Origin: Primula veris
Lineage: Eukaryota; Streptophyta; Magnoliopsida; Ericales; Primulaceae
Length of the DNA stretch: 64,000 nucleotides
NCBI GenBank assembly: GCA_963682055.1
Contig: OY821750.1
Coordinates: 26,420,402 to 26,484,401, forward strand
Direction of reading: 5' to 3'
A model generated the notes under the pieces. The model had not been told where the DNA came from. It searched no databases and saw nothing but the letters and a program-made list of their open reading frames with translations. Position 1 is the first letter of the stretch; each line of letters begins with the position of its first letter. Both the position numbers and the translations under genes were made by a program. This document shows positions 38,064-58,466 of this stretch, one piece after another.

Positions 38064-38504
38064 GGGTCCGTTTGGTATGAGATTTTTTAATCTGATTTTT
38101 GGATTTTTGGAATTTTAAAATCCATGTATGTTTGGTTTGTAAGATATTTTTAATTTTATAAATCTAGATTTTTGGCCAAAATACACTTAAGAATCTAAAA
38201 TCCAATAATCCAACTATTTGATGAAATTTACAGGGATGTACATATATATATATATACCCTTAATATCTTTGAAAAATTACATTCTTTCTTTTTACAAACA
38301 AACAGTACAGGAAGGAAGGAAGAAATAATTGAGAAATAATATTCTATTGTAGGATAGTCATGTAATTTTGCATTAAGAATCTGAAATAAAAAAGGTTAAC
38401 GATTTTTGTATGTCAAACATTTTGTAGTAGCTTTTATGATTTTTTTGCTAAATATTTTTAAAATCAGATTTTTGACTAAAAAAATCTGATAGTAAACGGA
38501 GGCC
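38064..38504. mobile_element. MITE-like element with GG..TCCGTTT ends
   Basis: The left end GGGTCCGTTTGGTATGAGAT and the reverse complement of the right end, GGCCTCCGTTTACTATCAGA, match well and both run on into T-rich tracts, giving inverted termini about 441 bp apart. The interior is AT-rich with repeats of ATCTGATTTTTGG. No clear target duplication was found, so superfamily and exact ends are uncertain. Confidence 0.45.
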
Positions 38505-38764
38505 AAAAAATCTAAAAGTACGGTAGGGTTGGATTCTTGTTGCAAAGTAATCGAGTCCACTAACTTAATTCGTTTTTACACACTGAATGCTCTAAAGGTA
38601 TAGTTAAGGTACACATTTAAAAAGAAAATCTTTATTTATTAATGTTATATTATTTATTAAGACTTGCATGTGTAAACTTAGTTTATATAAGTTGTAGATA
38701 CTACGGTGTAGATATTAAATTATAGCTTTATCATCTCATTCTTGTTGAGTATATAATTTGTACT

Positions 38765-38830
38765 GTTATTATACGGGTTCGTTTCTAGGATATAGTTGTT
38801 ATTATACGGGTTCGTTTCTAGGATATAGTT
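38765..38830. repeat. 33-bp tandem duplication
   Basis: GTTATTATACGGGTTCGTTT followed by CTAGGATATAGTT occurs twice in a row without visible divergence. Confidence 0.93.
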
Positions 38831-39170
38831 CATACCGGATTATAATTATAGAGTACCCAACAATTAAAACAATGAAAATAAATCATAAAATGAAATATAA
38901 ATTAATATTTGTTTGATTCAGGCCCACTGTTTAACAATGAACACTTATTTTCAAATGATTCATTACTCAATACGTCAGAGAGCAGGGAAAATTGAAGCAT
39001 ACTTTTCTGCAGCCACAAGTAGATGTTTCTTTTTGTGTTTAGTAAATCAAAAAATAAAATAAAATTCACAATGTTGTAATTTTGAGACGTTATTGTAGAA
39101 GTTATTATATTTTTTTATATATTTTATTTGCCGGAGAAAGACACTACTCATGACCTTGGTACGATTCTTA

Positions 39171-39375
39171 CACTAAAAAAAATAAAAAATTGTATAAATA
39201 GCTACGGAAATTGTGACTGATTTTTTTGTGACGAGCCTATTAGCTACAGATTTTGTGACAGAAAAATAAATTTATGACAGATTTGTGACAAGAAAGTCAC
39301 TTTATGACAAGAAAGTTATTTTGTGACAGTTTTGTGACATGATTTAACTATCAGAAATCACATTATTTTGTAGTG
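39171..39375. mobile_element. CACTA-type (EnSpm) MITE
   Basis: The 205-bp element begins CACTAAAAAAAAT and ends ATTATTTTGTAGTG, the CACTA/TAGTG termini of the EnSpm superfamily. It is flanked by the 3-bp duplication TTA (39168-39170 and 39376-39378). The inside carries about seven TTTGTGACA/TTTATGACA motifs, which look like subterminal transposase-binding repeats. No coding capacity. Confidence 0.75.
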
Positions 39376-39378
39376 TTA

Positions 39379-40294
39379 GCTCGGGGCTTAGCTCATTTTT
39401 TTACCCCTTTCACAAAACCTGAGAAGTTAATGATTTGCAAATAAATTACTTGGAAAGTGCTGATCTAATGTAAAAAGCTAATCATTTAGGTTTGTTTTGG
39501 TCTTTACATAGTTACATATGATCGCCTTCATGTTTATTTTGCATGTTATATATATAATACACTATTTGTTTTGGTCTTACATAGGTTTGTTTTGTATTAT
39601 AATACACTACACTATTCTTTAGTGATGAAAACATTTAGATTGTGTAGAAGAAGAGAAGAAATGTATCCCCAGAAAATACGACTGCTTGTTATGGTGTTTC
39701 CTTGAATTTCTTGAAAAGTACAGCTCCAAACGAAGCATTAATTAATTTCAGAATATTAGGTGTTAAAATCAGCTTTCTAAAGGTAATAAACTGAAATGAG
39801 TCATAAGCTTATGAGTTATATATATTGGTTGCGTCAAGAGTAAAAAAATTAAATAAAGTACTAGAGAAGCTAAAGAGCGAAGTGCTACAAATTATTTTTC
39901 CATTGTGCCCAAGTACAAAATGATCAGCACAAGCCAATTATTCTTTCACTTCTTCGGATAAGGTATAACAAGTATAAAAGCAAAAATATTTGGGATTAGA
40001 AATCATAAAGATGGTTTTGAAGTTGATAATTGGCCAAACATCGGACACTCGATCGACTAGTATAAAACACGAGTCTGTGTTCGTGAACGACAGTTATACG
40101 TAACTGAGAGAAGAACAAGGTCATGTAGGAGTAATAAACAGTTTATTTCAGATTTATATTCCTTTTTTCGTTTCTGTTTCGGGGACAGAAGTATATTTTG
40201 TAAAACATCACATTTCCATACATCATGGGAGACGGAAGAAACTTTGCCAATATTAGACACAATGTAATTATATATAGGAACAAAACATAGATAG
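39379..40294. other. Intergenic, 3' side of the gene at 40.3-41.4 kb
   Basis: AT-rich, no gene recognised. The part next to 40294 should contain the 3' UTR of the minus-strand gene. Confidence 0.5.
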
Positions 40295-41374
40295 CTAGGC
40301 ACTTTGTGCTTGCAAAAACGCATTGAAATCTTCCCTCGCCTTTTGCAATCTAGGTGTAATGCAAGTTGTTGGTGAGGTGGGCTCGGATCCAGATGACGAT
40401 GATGTGGAAAACCGAACCTGACGAGACGAATGGTGAGACTTTCTTTCAATACCCTTCGAGGCACTTGCTTTTAAAACACCTTTCAAATCTTTATGATCAA
40501 ACATAAAAGCTGTCTTAACGGGAAAATCTGCATCGTTCACGCTATTTTCTAACATTTCCAGTGGGAGCTCAAAAAAAGAATTGCTTGAATCGTCAAATTT
40601 TCCTTCGCCTTCTAGTATCATAGCCGAAGAAGCCCATGACCCGCATTCAAATTTTTCGAGTGAAACTGTCCTAGAAATCGCCCATGGTGTTTCTTTTTCT
40701 AAGCTAGTTTTTCGTGTTTCCATCTCCTTTCTGGATCTTACCGGTTTTCCCTTACCTAAACCGGGTAAAAACAAACATAAAGCACCACATTTCACCTTAT
40801 CGTCCTCGTCAAAAGAAGGCTTACTATATTTCTTTTGATCGTAATAAATTTTTGGTAACTCGATCACAACCTTTTCCTCATGGGGTTGATCAATAAACTC
40901 CGGATAATTTCCTCTTTTAGGCGACCACAAGTCAAAATCGTCCGAAACAGAAGTTGTTCGTCCTTCACCACACGACTTGCTCTTCTTAAGATGGTGTTTT
41001 TCTTTTAATTCCGTGAGACGAGAGAGAGCTATCGAGTGAGATTGTTGCGTAGGATCGATGCCTAAGGAAGAAGCATTGCCTTGATTTTTCAGTTTCTTCT
41101 TTGAGCTAAAACGAGGCGATGAGGTAGCAGAGTTGGGAAGACTAGCGGTAACCAGTTTCGTTTTTGCATGTAATTTAGGTGGTGAAAACTCTAAACGAGG
41201 ATAGGCGAAAGAATGCTCTTTCAGTGATATTGGATCTACGGAAATCTGTTTATCATATTGGCTTAGCCTCGTGCTCTCGTTCCTGGCCATCATTATAGAT
41301 TTCTCGATGAATAAGAGCTCTGAATCGAGAAAATGATCGTTGAATGTTTCTTCTCTAGGGGACGGAAAATACAT
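40295..41374 (-). CDS. Plant protein of unknown function, 359 residues, Ser/Lys-rich
   Basis: Single-exon gene of 359 codons on the minus strand; I do not recognise a named family. It is hydrophilic, has no membrane segment or signal peptide, and is rich in Ser, Lys and Pro. It looks largely disordered, with short islands that appear conserved. These are LDSELLFIEKS near the N terminus, YPRLEFSPPKL (59-69), SSPRFSSKKKLKN (85-98), CGALCLFLPGLGKGKPVRSR (196-215), KTSLEKETPWAISRTVSLEK (222-241) and a C-terminal TPRLQKAREDFNAFL (340-354). Phospho-site-like RTVSLE and SPR motifs are visible. A TATA-like TATAAATATA lies 71 bp upstream of the ATG. Length without stops, third-position behaviour and a promoter-like TATA support a real gene. 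A later start at Met28/29 is possible. Confidence 0.75.
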   Translation of the reverse strand: MYFPSPREETFNDHFLDSELLFIEKSIMMARNESTRLSQYDKQISVDPISLKEHSFAYPRLEFSPPKLHAKTKLVTASLPNSATSSPRFSSKKKLKNQGNASSLGIDPTQQSHSIALSRLTELKEKHHLKKSKSCGEGRTTSVSDDFDLWSPKRGNYPEFIDQPHEEKVVIELPKIYYDQKKYSKPSFDEDDKVKCGALCLFLPGLGKGKPVRSRKEMETRKTSLEKETPWAISRTVSLEKFECGSWASSAMILEGEGKFDDSSNSFFELPLEMLENSVNDADFPVKTAFMFDHKDLKGVLKASASKGIERKSHHSSRQVRFSTSSSSGSEPTSPTTCITPRLQKAREDFNAFLQAQSA

Positions 41375-41444
41375 AATGAGAAAGTGAAGAATATAATTGA
41401 AACAATATAAGAAATTGTTGGTTGAGGAGTTTTAAGAAAGGGTT

Positions 41445-41454
41445 TATATTTATA
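41445..41454 (-). promoter_or_regulatory. TATA box of the minus-strand gene
   Basis: TATAAATATA on the minus strand, 71 bp before the ATG at 41374, a usual distance for a plant gene with a short leader. Confidence 0.5.
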
Positions 41455-44400
41455 CATATATAGATGAGTTTATTGAATGTGGACGACATGTCTATAACAA
41501 CTTAGTAGTGTTCACCATGTTTTATACTTGTCTGCAATATTAAGTACTATAATGGAACACTTGTAAGAATTAAAAAATGAACCAAGCTGCTGTTACACCT
41601 GAAATGAAATGTTTAATCCACTACTTTAGGTTTATTCATCAAATTTGGGTTATTGATTAGTATATTTAATAGTTGACTTGCATGCACCTAACGGAAAAGT
41701 GCCCACACTGGTGCAGCCCTTGGTGAATATTTAGATTTGTAACATGCGAAATGCACAATATATATTTAGGAAAAATATAAATGTGCACACCATTCTCCAC
41801 GCACGTACACACAAAAAATAAAATATATTTATATACACACGAATATCACTCGACCTTTCCCAACAGTGAAACATCCAAAAATAATTCTAAATAGTATGCA
41901 TTATTGATGATTAAAAAAGCAGAACATCCAGTCGGAGATAGATTAATTGGCGTAATGTTTGTCGGCAGTTAAAAATTGTCACCATGCCGGGGTTTGACCA
42001 GCTAGAAATTATCTAACAAAATCTCCGCGAACATGTATATCTTTTACACTGCGAGAGCGTTTATTTTATCTTGAGCAGTAAAAGTGTGATCCTTTTGCAT
42101 CTTGATTTGAAATGTTCTCATAACAAATCAGACGCTATCACATGACCTTCACTTGGGTGATCAGGCTTTTCTATATGCGGGGTTGTTCTTCGAAATTGAC
42201 CTTTATTCGGCTCAAGTCTAAGATGAACATTGGCTGTTTTATCTTATGGCGTCTCGTAACTCTTGTTGGCTTTACCCGGTCAATATAAGGGGTTCAATGA
42301 CTTTATATTTCAAAGGTTTGAAAGTTTATATATGCTGAATAGAATATTACTCAAAGTGTTCAGTACAGTAAACACATTAGTTTTAGGATGCAATTAAAGA
42401 TATGGAGATACTGGAAAATAATCGCTTATATATGCTGTAGATTTTACTTCTTTAAAATTAAAGTAAGTATGTGTTAGAATCTAACGATACTATAATCGGA
42501 CATGAGAATGACCAATATACTAATTAAGCGAGAAAAGTAGAAGAAATACTTGTGTATATGTGTTCTGATAAAAGAAAACTAGGTTTACAATGAATTTAGA
42601 GATATATATATACACCAGGCATAAAACACTAATATATGTTTAATGACTAAAAATGTATACATGTTATGCATGCTAAAATCTGCTACTTAAATTCAAAATG
42701 GGCTGGTTATAACTAAAAGCATTGAGATTTTGCCAGCAAAGAAACTATGTTTCTTATTAGTATAATTTTTTGTAAAGAAGTCGACTAGTTGCATAAATGA
42801 CTAAACAAACGGTAAACTAATAGATTAATATCGAAAGTGATGATAAATAATATGACAACCGGTCTCAATATATATGTTTGGTTTTCTCATGAAAAAGGTG
42901 TTGTGAGCAATCTGGATAGCACTTTTAATATCATAATACATAGGTGTAGAAGATGTTATAAACAGCGGCAGAACAAAAAATATCAAATGAGAGAGGTTGT
43001 TTGTATATAAAAAAAATTCATACCATATGAGGGTTTTTTGTAATATGGGTGTGCCCGAACGATAACTTTTGATAATTTTGATTGAAATATATAGATTTTT
43101 TTGGTTTTTCATTCATTTTTCTCAGGTCGCGGACTCCGACTGTCTTTACCTAGTTCATTTCATGATCATACAAAATCTCATATTAGCCAACATTCAATAC
43201 AAACAAATAACATCACAAGTCGTAAAAAGTCATAAGATAGAAAAGCGTGAAACAACATCTCGTTTCTTACTATTTCATGAAATAAGTGAATCTCCTAAAA
43301 AAATGTAGATCAAACTTGTAGTTAATTTAGATCATTAGCTTAGTCGGCATCATAAAAGACACGAAGGTCAAGATATAACTCAAATGAAACAATAAACTCT
43401 GGTATAGAGATCCAGAGAAATCGTAGGATATGAACAACAACAAGCAAATTAGCAGAAGTAAGGGTACAAACATAGAGGCTCTCTGTTCCGTGAAACCATC
43501 TTTTTCAGGTTTTTGCATATGCTTACTTTTGTTGAATGATTCCACCAAGCCGTTAGGGGTGCCGTTGTATGCAGATGCAATGGAAGCAAAATGACCTAGG
43601 CGGATGAGTATCAAAAAGGAGACTCACCAAGTTGATGCCATAAGACTGAAGACTCCAGTGTGTGATTTCGTAGCCGTTCCTGAGCAATTCAATTCAAGGA
43701 GGGCGGAATCCTCAGTGAAATCATCCCGACAGGGGTCTCTTGGGTGAAGGCGATTACAAAAATTCCAACAATAAGACGATACAAAGTAACGCCGGTTGGA
43801 AAAATTATTAATAGTAAATTAAATTTGGTCTCAACACGAGTCTATTGACTTGATTTCATTGTGTTGATACCAATCACCAATTTAATATATCCGACAACAC
43901 CAACCAAATATATGTACCATACATGGGAATATAACGAGCATTCCGTAAAAACATAGAGTCGAGCATAAAATTTTCATAATTGTGTGTGATTTGTCCGTGA
44001 TCGTTAAGAGTACGGATTCTCTGTCTATTTTTGTACCCCAATTTCTATTTAATTCAAAATAATTATTTAAAAAATTTGAAAAAAATTCTACTTTTATGAT
44101 TATATATATATACACGTATGGATATACTCCAATGATTATTTTAAAAACAAACGTCATACACAATTTAATTTCGATAAATAAAAAACGAATATAAAGTATT
44201 TATTGAAATTAAAAAAACCGTTAGAGCAATATTATAACCAAATTTTATGAAGTTCGCATAATAAAAGTTATAAAATGCAAAACAAGTTGTAAGATTCTAA
44301 AATTCGGACAAAACTAACAATTTGATGATGAACTAAAAAGGAAATAGAGGGTATGATGATGCACTATTTTATCACAAACAAAAAAATGCACAGTTTTAAA

Positions 44401-44809
44401 GAGTGACTATTTGGAACAGTCATATTATTTGACTGATTTATGATACAGTTATCTTAACCATTGTTATATTATAAAATTGATTGTTAGATAATGTTTTTCA
44501 ATAACTAATTTATTTATTTTATTTTTAACAAATTAGAATTTGATAAATTAAAAACAAATTGTACAACACACTAAAAATTCAAATAAAAATATAGAAACAC
44601 ATGACCTACTCCAAACTTAAATATTAATAAAAATTTAATTTTTTTAAATTTTTTTAATATTTTTTTATGCAAACGAGTTGTGAAACAGTCATATAGAAAG
44701 ATGACTGTTCAGTCTGTTTCCTAGTAATTTCCGTTTTTAAAATGATAAATAAAGCCCCGGATAAAAACCCGTAAACCACTTACTAAAACGAAGCTCCGAA
44801 ATACACATA
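41455..44809. other. Intergenic region between two divergent genes
   Basis: No supported gene. A coding-like stretch on the minus strand at 43327-43800 is described as a finding. The rest is AT-rich with a few GC-richer pieces (42.0-42.3 kb) and no recognisable domains. Confidence 0.45.
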
Positions 44810-44811
44810 TT

Positions 44812-44845
44812 GGCGGGAAATTCTCTCCCATTATTATTTCCCGCC
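44812..44845. promoter_or_regulatory. Inverted pair of E2F sites in the MCM6 promoter
   Basis: GGCGGGAAA (44812-44820) and TTTCCCGCC (44837-44845) are perfect E2F-type sites in inverted orientation, 16 bp apart and about 150 bp before the first MCM6 start codon. E2F control of MCM genes at G1/S is well established in plants and animals. The pair lies outside the duplicated block, so only exon 1a is directly downstream of it. Confidence 0.85.
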
Positions 44846-44869
44846 ATAATTACTCCCCCGTCGCATAAA

Positions 44870-44986
44870 CTAAGATAGATATATATATATATAGAGAGAG
44901 AGAGGTTTCTGTTTTCTGATCAAAGCGAATACATACATATATATATATAGAGAGAGAAATATATATATATAGAGAGAGAGGGAGAG
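44870..44986 (+). repeat. (TA)n/(GA)n microsatellites in the MCM6 leader
   Basis: Alternating TATATATA and GAGAGAGA blocks fill the leader before exon 1a, and a similar set precedes exon 1b. They probably gave the sequence homology through which the exon block was duplicated. Confidence 0.85.
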
Positions 44987-55816
<10,830 letters not shown>

Positions 55817-56869
55817 GTATTCAAATCTTCATATGGAAGGGCAGGATTCGTGTGTTACCTAAAGTTGTTCGTTGCAAAGATGCCAATGTTCCATAGCTTG
55901 GCTAAAAGTGTACTCAGGAATATTTATGTGATTGATTAGTTTAATTATTAACAGCACTAGGAATTTGAGGAAATCCTGTAATGGACTATGGTTGTCTTAT
56001 TATTTCAATCTGCAATCTTTATATAGTCTTGTCTGAACTTATTTACAAGAAGTTCAGTCTGATGTACAAGTCAGTTTTTTGTCCTACTAATAGATGATTC
56101 AGTATTTTATAATCTGCCACCTAGACAGAGTCTCTCTGTAGAGGTAGCCACAAATTTGGAGTGCAATCTTGATATCTCAAGTCTTCACAAAGTAAATTCC
56201 AAGGGTTCCTTCACCACAAATCTATTAATCGTCTGTTTTCTTGTGAGAGTGTTAATTCTAAAAGCTGTTTTTGAGATACAAGCATTTTGCTACCCCTTCA
56301 AATTACAATACTAGAAAATAGCTCAAGACATTTCATTGTACTACTACTGAAATTGAAGAAATGACATGACAGTGGAGAATTTTCTTAATATTAAAATTTC
56401 AACTTGGGCTTCAGAATTTGGGGAAGAAACCAGAGAGCATATACAGAAATGGTTTTATAAATTTATTGAACCAAGTTCGATCTTAATGTATGTTTATAGT
56501 CTTTTAGACCAATCAACTAGTATATGAATCCACCTCTGCAAGTGAAGTATCACTTGGAAACTAAAGTAAAGCGGAAGCCTTGGTCAGTTCATTAAATTCA
56601 AAAATATCACGACTTTAAGGGACTAAAATATATAACTTTAAAAAACTTGATGCCTGTCAAAAATCTTTCTAAATCATTTTAATTTCCACATGAGTAAAAA
56701 AAACACTAGTTGCCTTAATTTAATGCATATGCATTCCTCTCGTGATGTAGTAAAATAAAAATAAAAATGTTTTTACTCATATATTTTTTCTATCTAAAAA
56801 ATCAACTCGCTGACGTGTCACATTACATGACATATCTACCTCATCAAGAGTTTTGATTGTTATTAATAG
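55817..56869. other. 3' region of MCM6 and intergenic DNA
   Basis: MCM6 3' UTR of unknown length, then AT-rich sequence. No gene recognised. Confidence 0.5.
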
Positions 56870-57200
56870 TAGATTTAACAATTTTTTTTAATTTTTAATT
56901 AATATTTAAATTTAATTTAGGCTCAACTAGTGTTTTATTATATTTTTATTTGAGTTTTTAGTGGGTTGGGTTTTTAAATTTAACAATATTTTTTAATTAA
57001 TATATAAATTTAGTGTAGGCTCAACTAGGGTTATAATATATTTTTATTTGAGTTTTTAATGGGTTGGATTTTTAGATTTAACAAATTTTTTATTTTTAAT
57101 TAATATTTAAATTTATGATAGACTTAACTAGGGTTCTATTATATTTTTATTTAAATTTTTAGTATATTGAGTTTTTATTATGTTGAATATTTATATTTTA
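56870..57200. repeat. ~120-bp AT-rich tandem repeat, three copies
   Basis: Three diverged copies share TTTTTAATTAATATTTAAAT, GGCTCAACTAGGGTT and TATATTTTTATTTGAGTTTT. The same family occurs near 3745-3965, so it is a dispersed repeat that also amplifies in tandem. Confidence 0.75.
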
Positions 57201-57892
57201 ATTTATCAAATTATAGAATTTTATGTATATTTTGATAGATAAATATGTATTTTATTAGCATATGGAGTGTACGACTTGCGTGTAAGTTGTGGATCTAGCT
57301 TTATGGAGTGTGTGATTAGGAAAATACCCGTCATCGGGTTGATTTTAAATGTGACAATAACAACACTCAAATAAAAATATCTTCTTCCTTTTTTTTTTTT
57401 AAGAACAAACCCTCATATAGCATAGATCCAACCAACTCTAATCACGACATGGGTATACTAAGACCCCTAACCATTTGTGTGCAACCCACGTTGCTCATTT
57501 ACACATATTCTTTGTTTGTGAAGAATATGGATAACCTAATCAAAACGGATTGGCTCTCTATTAAAACCAAATCAAACCTTACCTTAGGAACTAACATATA
57601 GTTTTCACAAAAACCATGACCTAGTTCTAACTTTCAAAACATGTAAATTTACTGCCCTAACTTTAAAAAGGTGAAAAAAATATATTTAGTACTCGTCCTA
57701 TCGGCTATTTAGTAACTTAACAAAACCAATTATGGTCCCAAACTATCAATTTTAGTCTAATTAGGAGACTGATGATCAACAAAATAACGTAATTGCAGTC
57801 ACATTCTCTCATTTATCACATAGTAAATCCAATTGTGTCAACATTCGCCAAAAATATATCTCGAAATGTCAGATATAATGACTGAAATCTCG

Positions 57893-58186
57893 TCGTTTTA
57901 TGTCGTTAGACCATTAATTGAACGAAAATCGATAGGTTGAATACTAAATTAATAAAAATTAAATGTTTGATACTAAATTGATAAAATCCAATAAATACAT
58001 CTTACTAAATGACTTTTTCCCCCCCTCCAAGAAGTACATCGTTTTATAGCGTTAGACCATTAATTGGACGAAAATCGATAGGTTGAATACTAAATTGATA
58101 AAAATTAAATGTTTGATACTAAATTGTTAAAATCCAATAAATACATCTTACTAAATGACTTTTTACCCCCCCTCTAAAAAGTACTC
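57893..58186. repeat. Tandem duplication, 146-bp unit, two copies
   Basis: Copies start with TCGTTTTAT at 57893 and 58039. They share GTTAGACCATTAATTG, ACGAAAATCGATAGGTTGAA and a C-rich end near CCCCCCCTC. A handful of substitutions separate them. The second copy ends less than 100 bp before the S2P start codon, so it may lie in its promoter. Confidence 0.93.
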
Positions 58187-58275
58187 TATACAGTACTATA
58201 ATAGCATAGAAAGGAAGAGACAAAAACTATAGATACATAGATAGATACAAATTTAGATTGGAGTAAAAATAAAAA

Positions 58276-58427
58276 ATGGAAGAAGGGAGGAGAATAAGGA
58301 GGTTTAGAAGTAGAGCACAAAGATACAATTACAATAATAATAATAATAATAACAATAACTTATTGCCATTACACCACAATATTAATAACCTTATTACCCC
58401 TCTCTCCAACACTCTCTCCTGCTGGTT

Positions 58428-58466
<39 letters not shown>

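Larger units (their letters stand above)
37341..39170. other. Intergenic region right of the Copia element
   Basis: No supported gene. It includes a MITE-like segment (38064-38504) and a short tandem duplication (about 38765-38830), described separately. The 37.5-37.75 kb part is relatively GC-rich (ACCGACGGTCGGCGAAGCTG, ACGCACGCGCATGAGCG) but has no long conserved frame. Confidence 0.5.
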
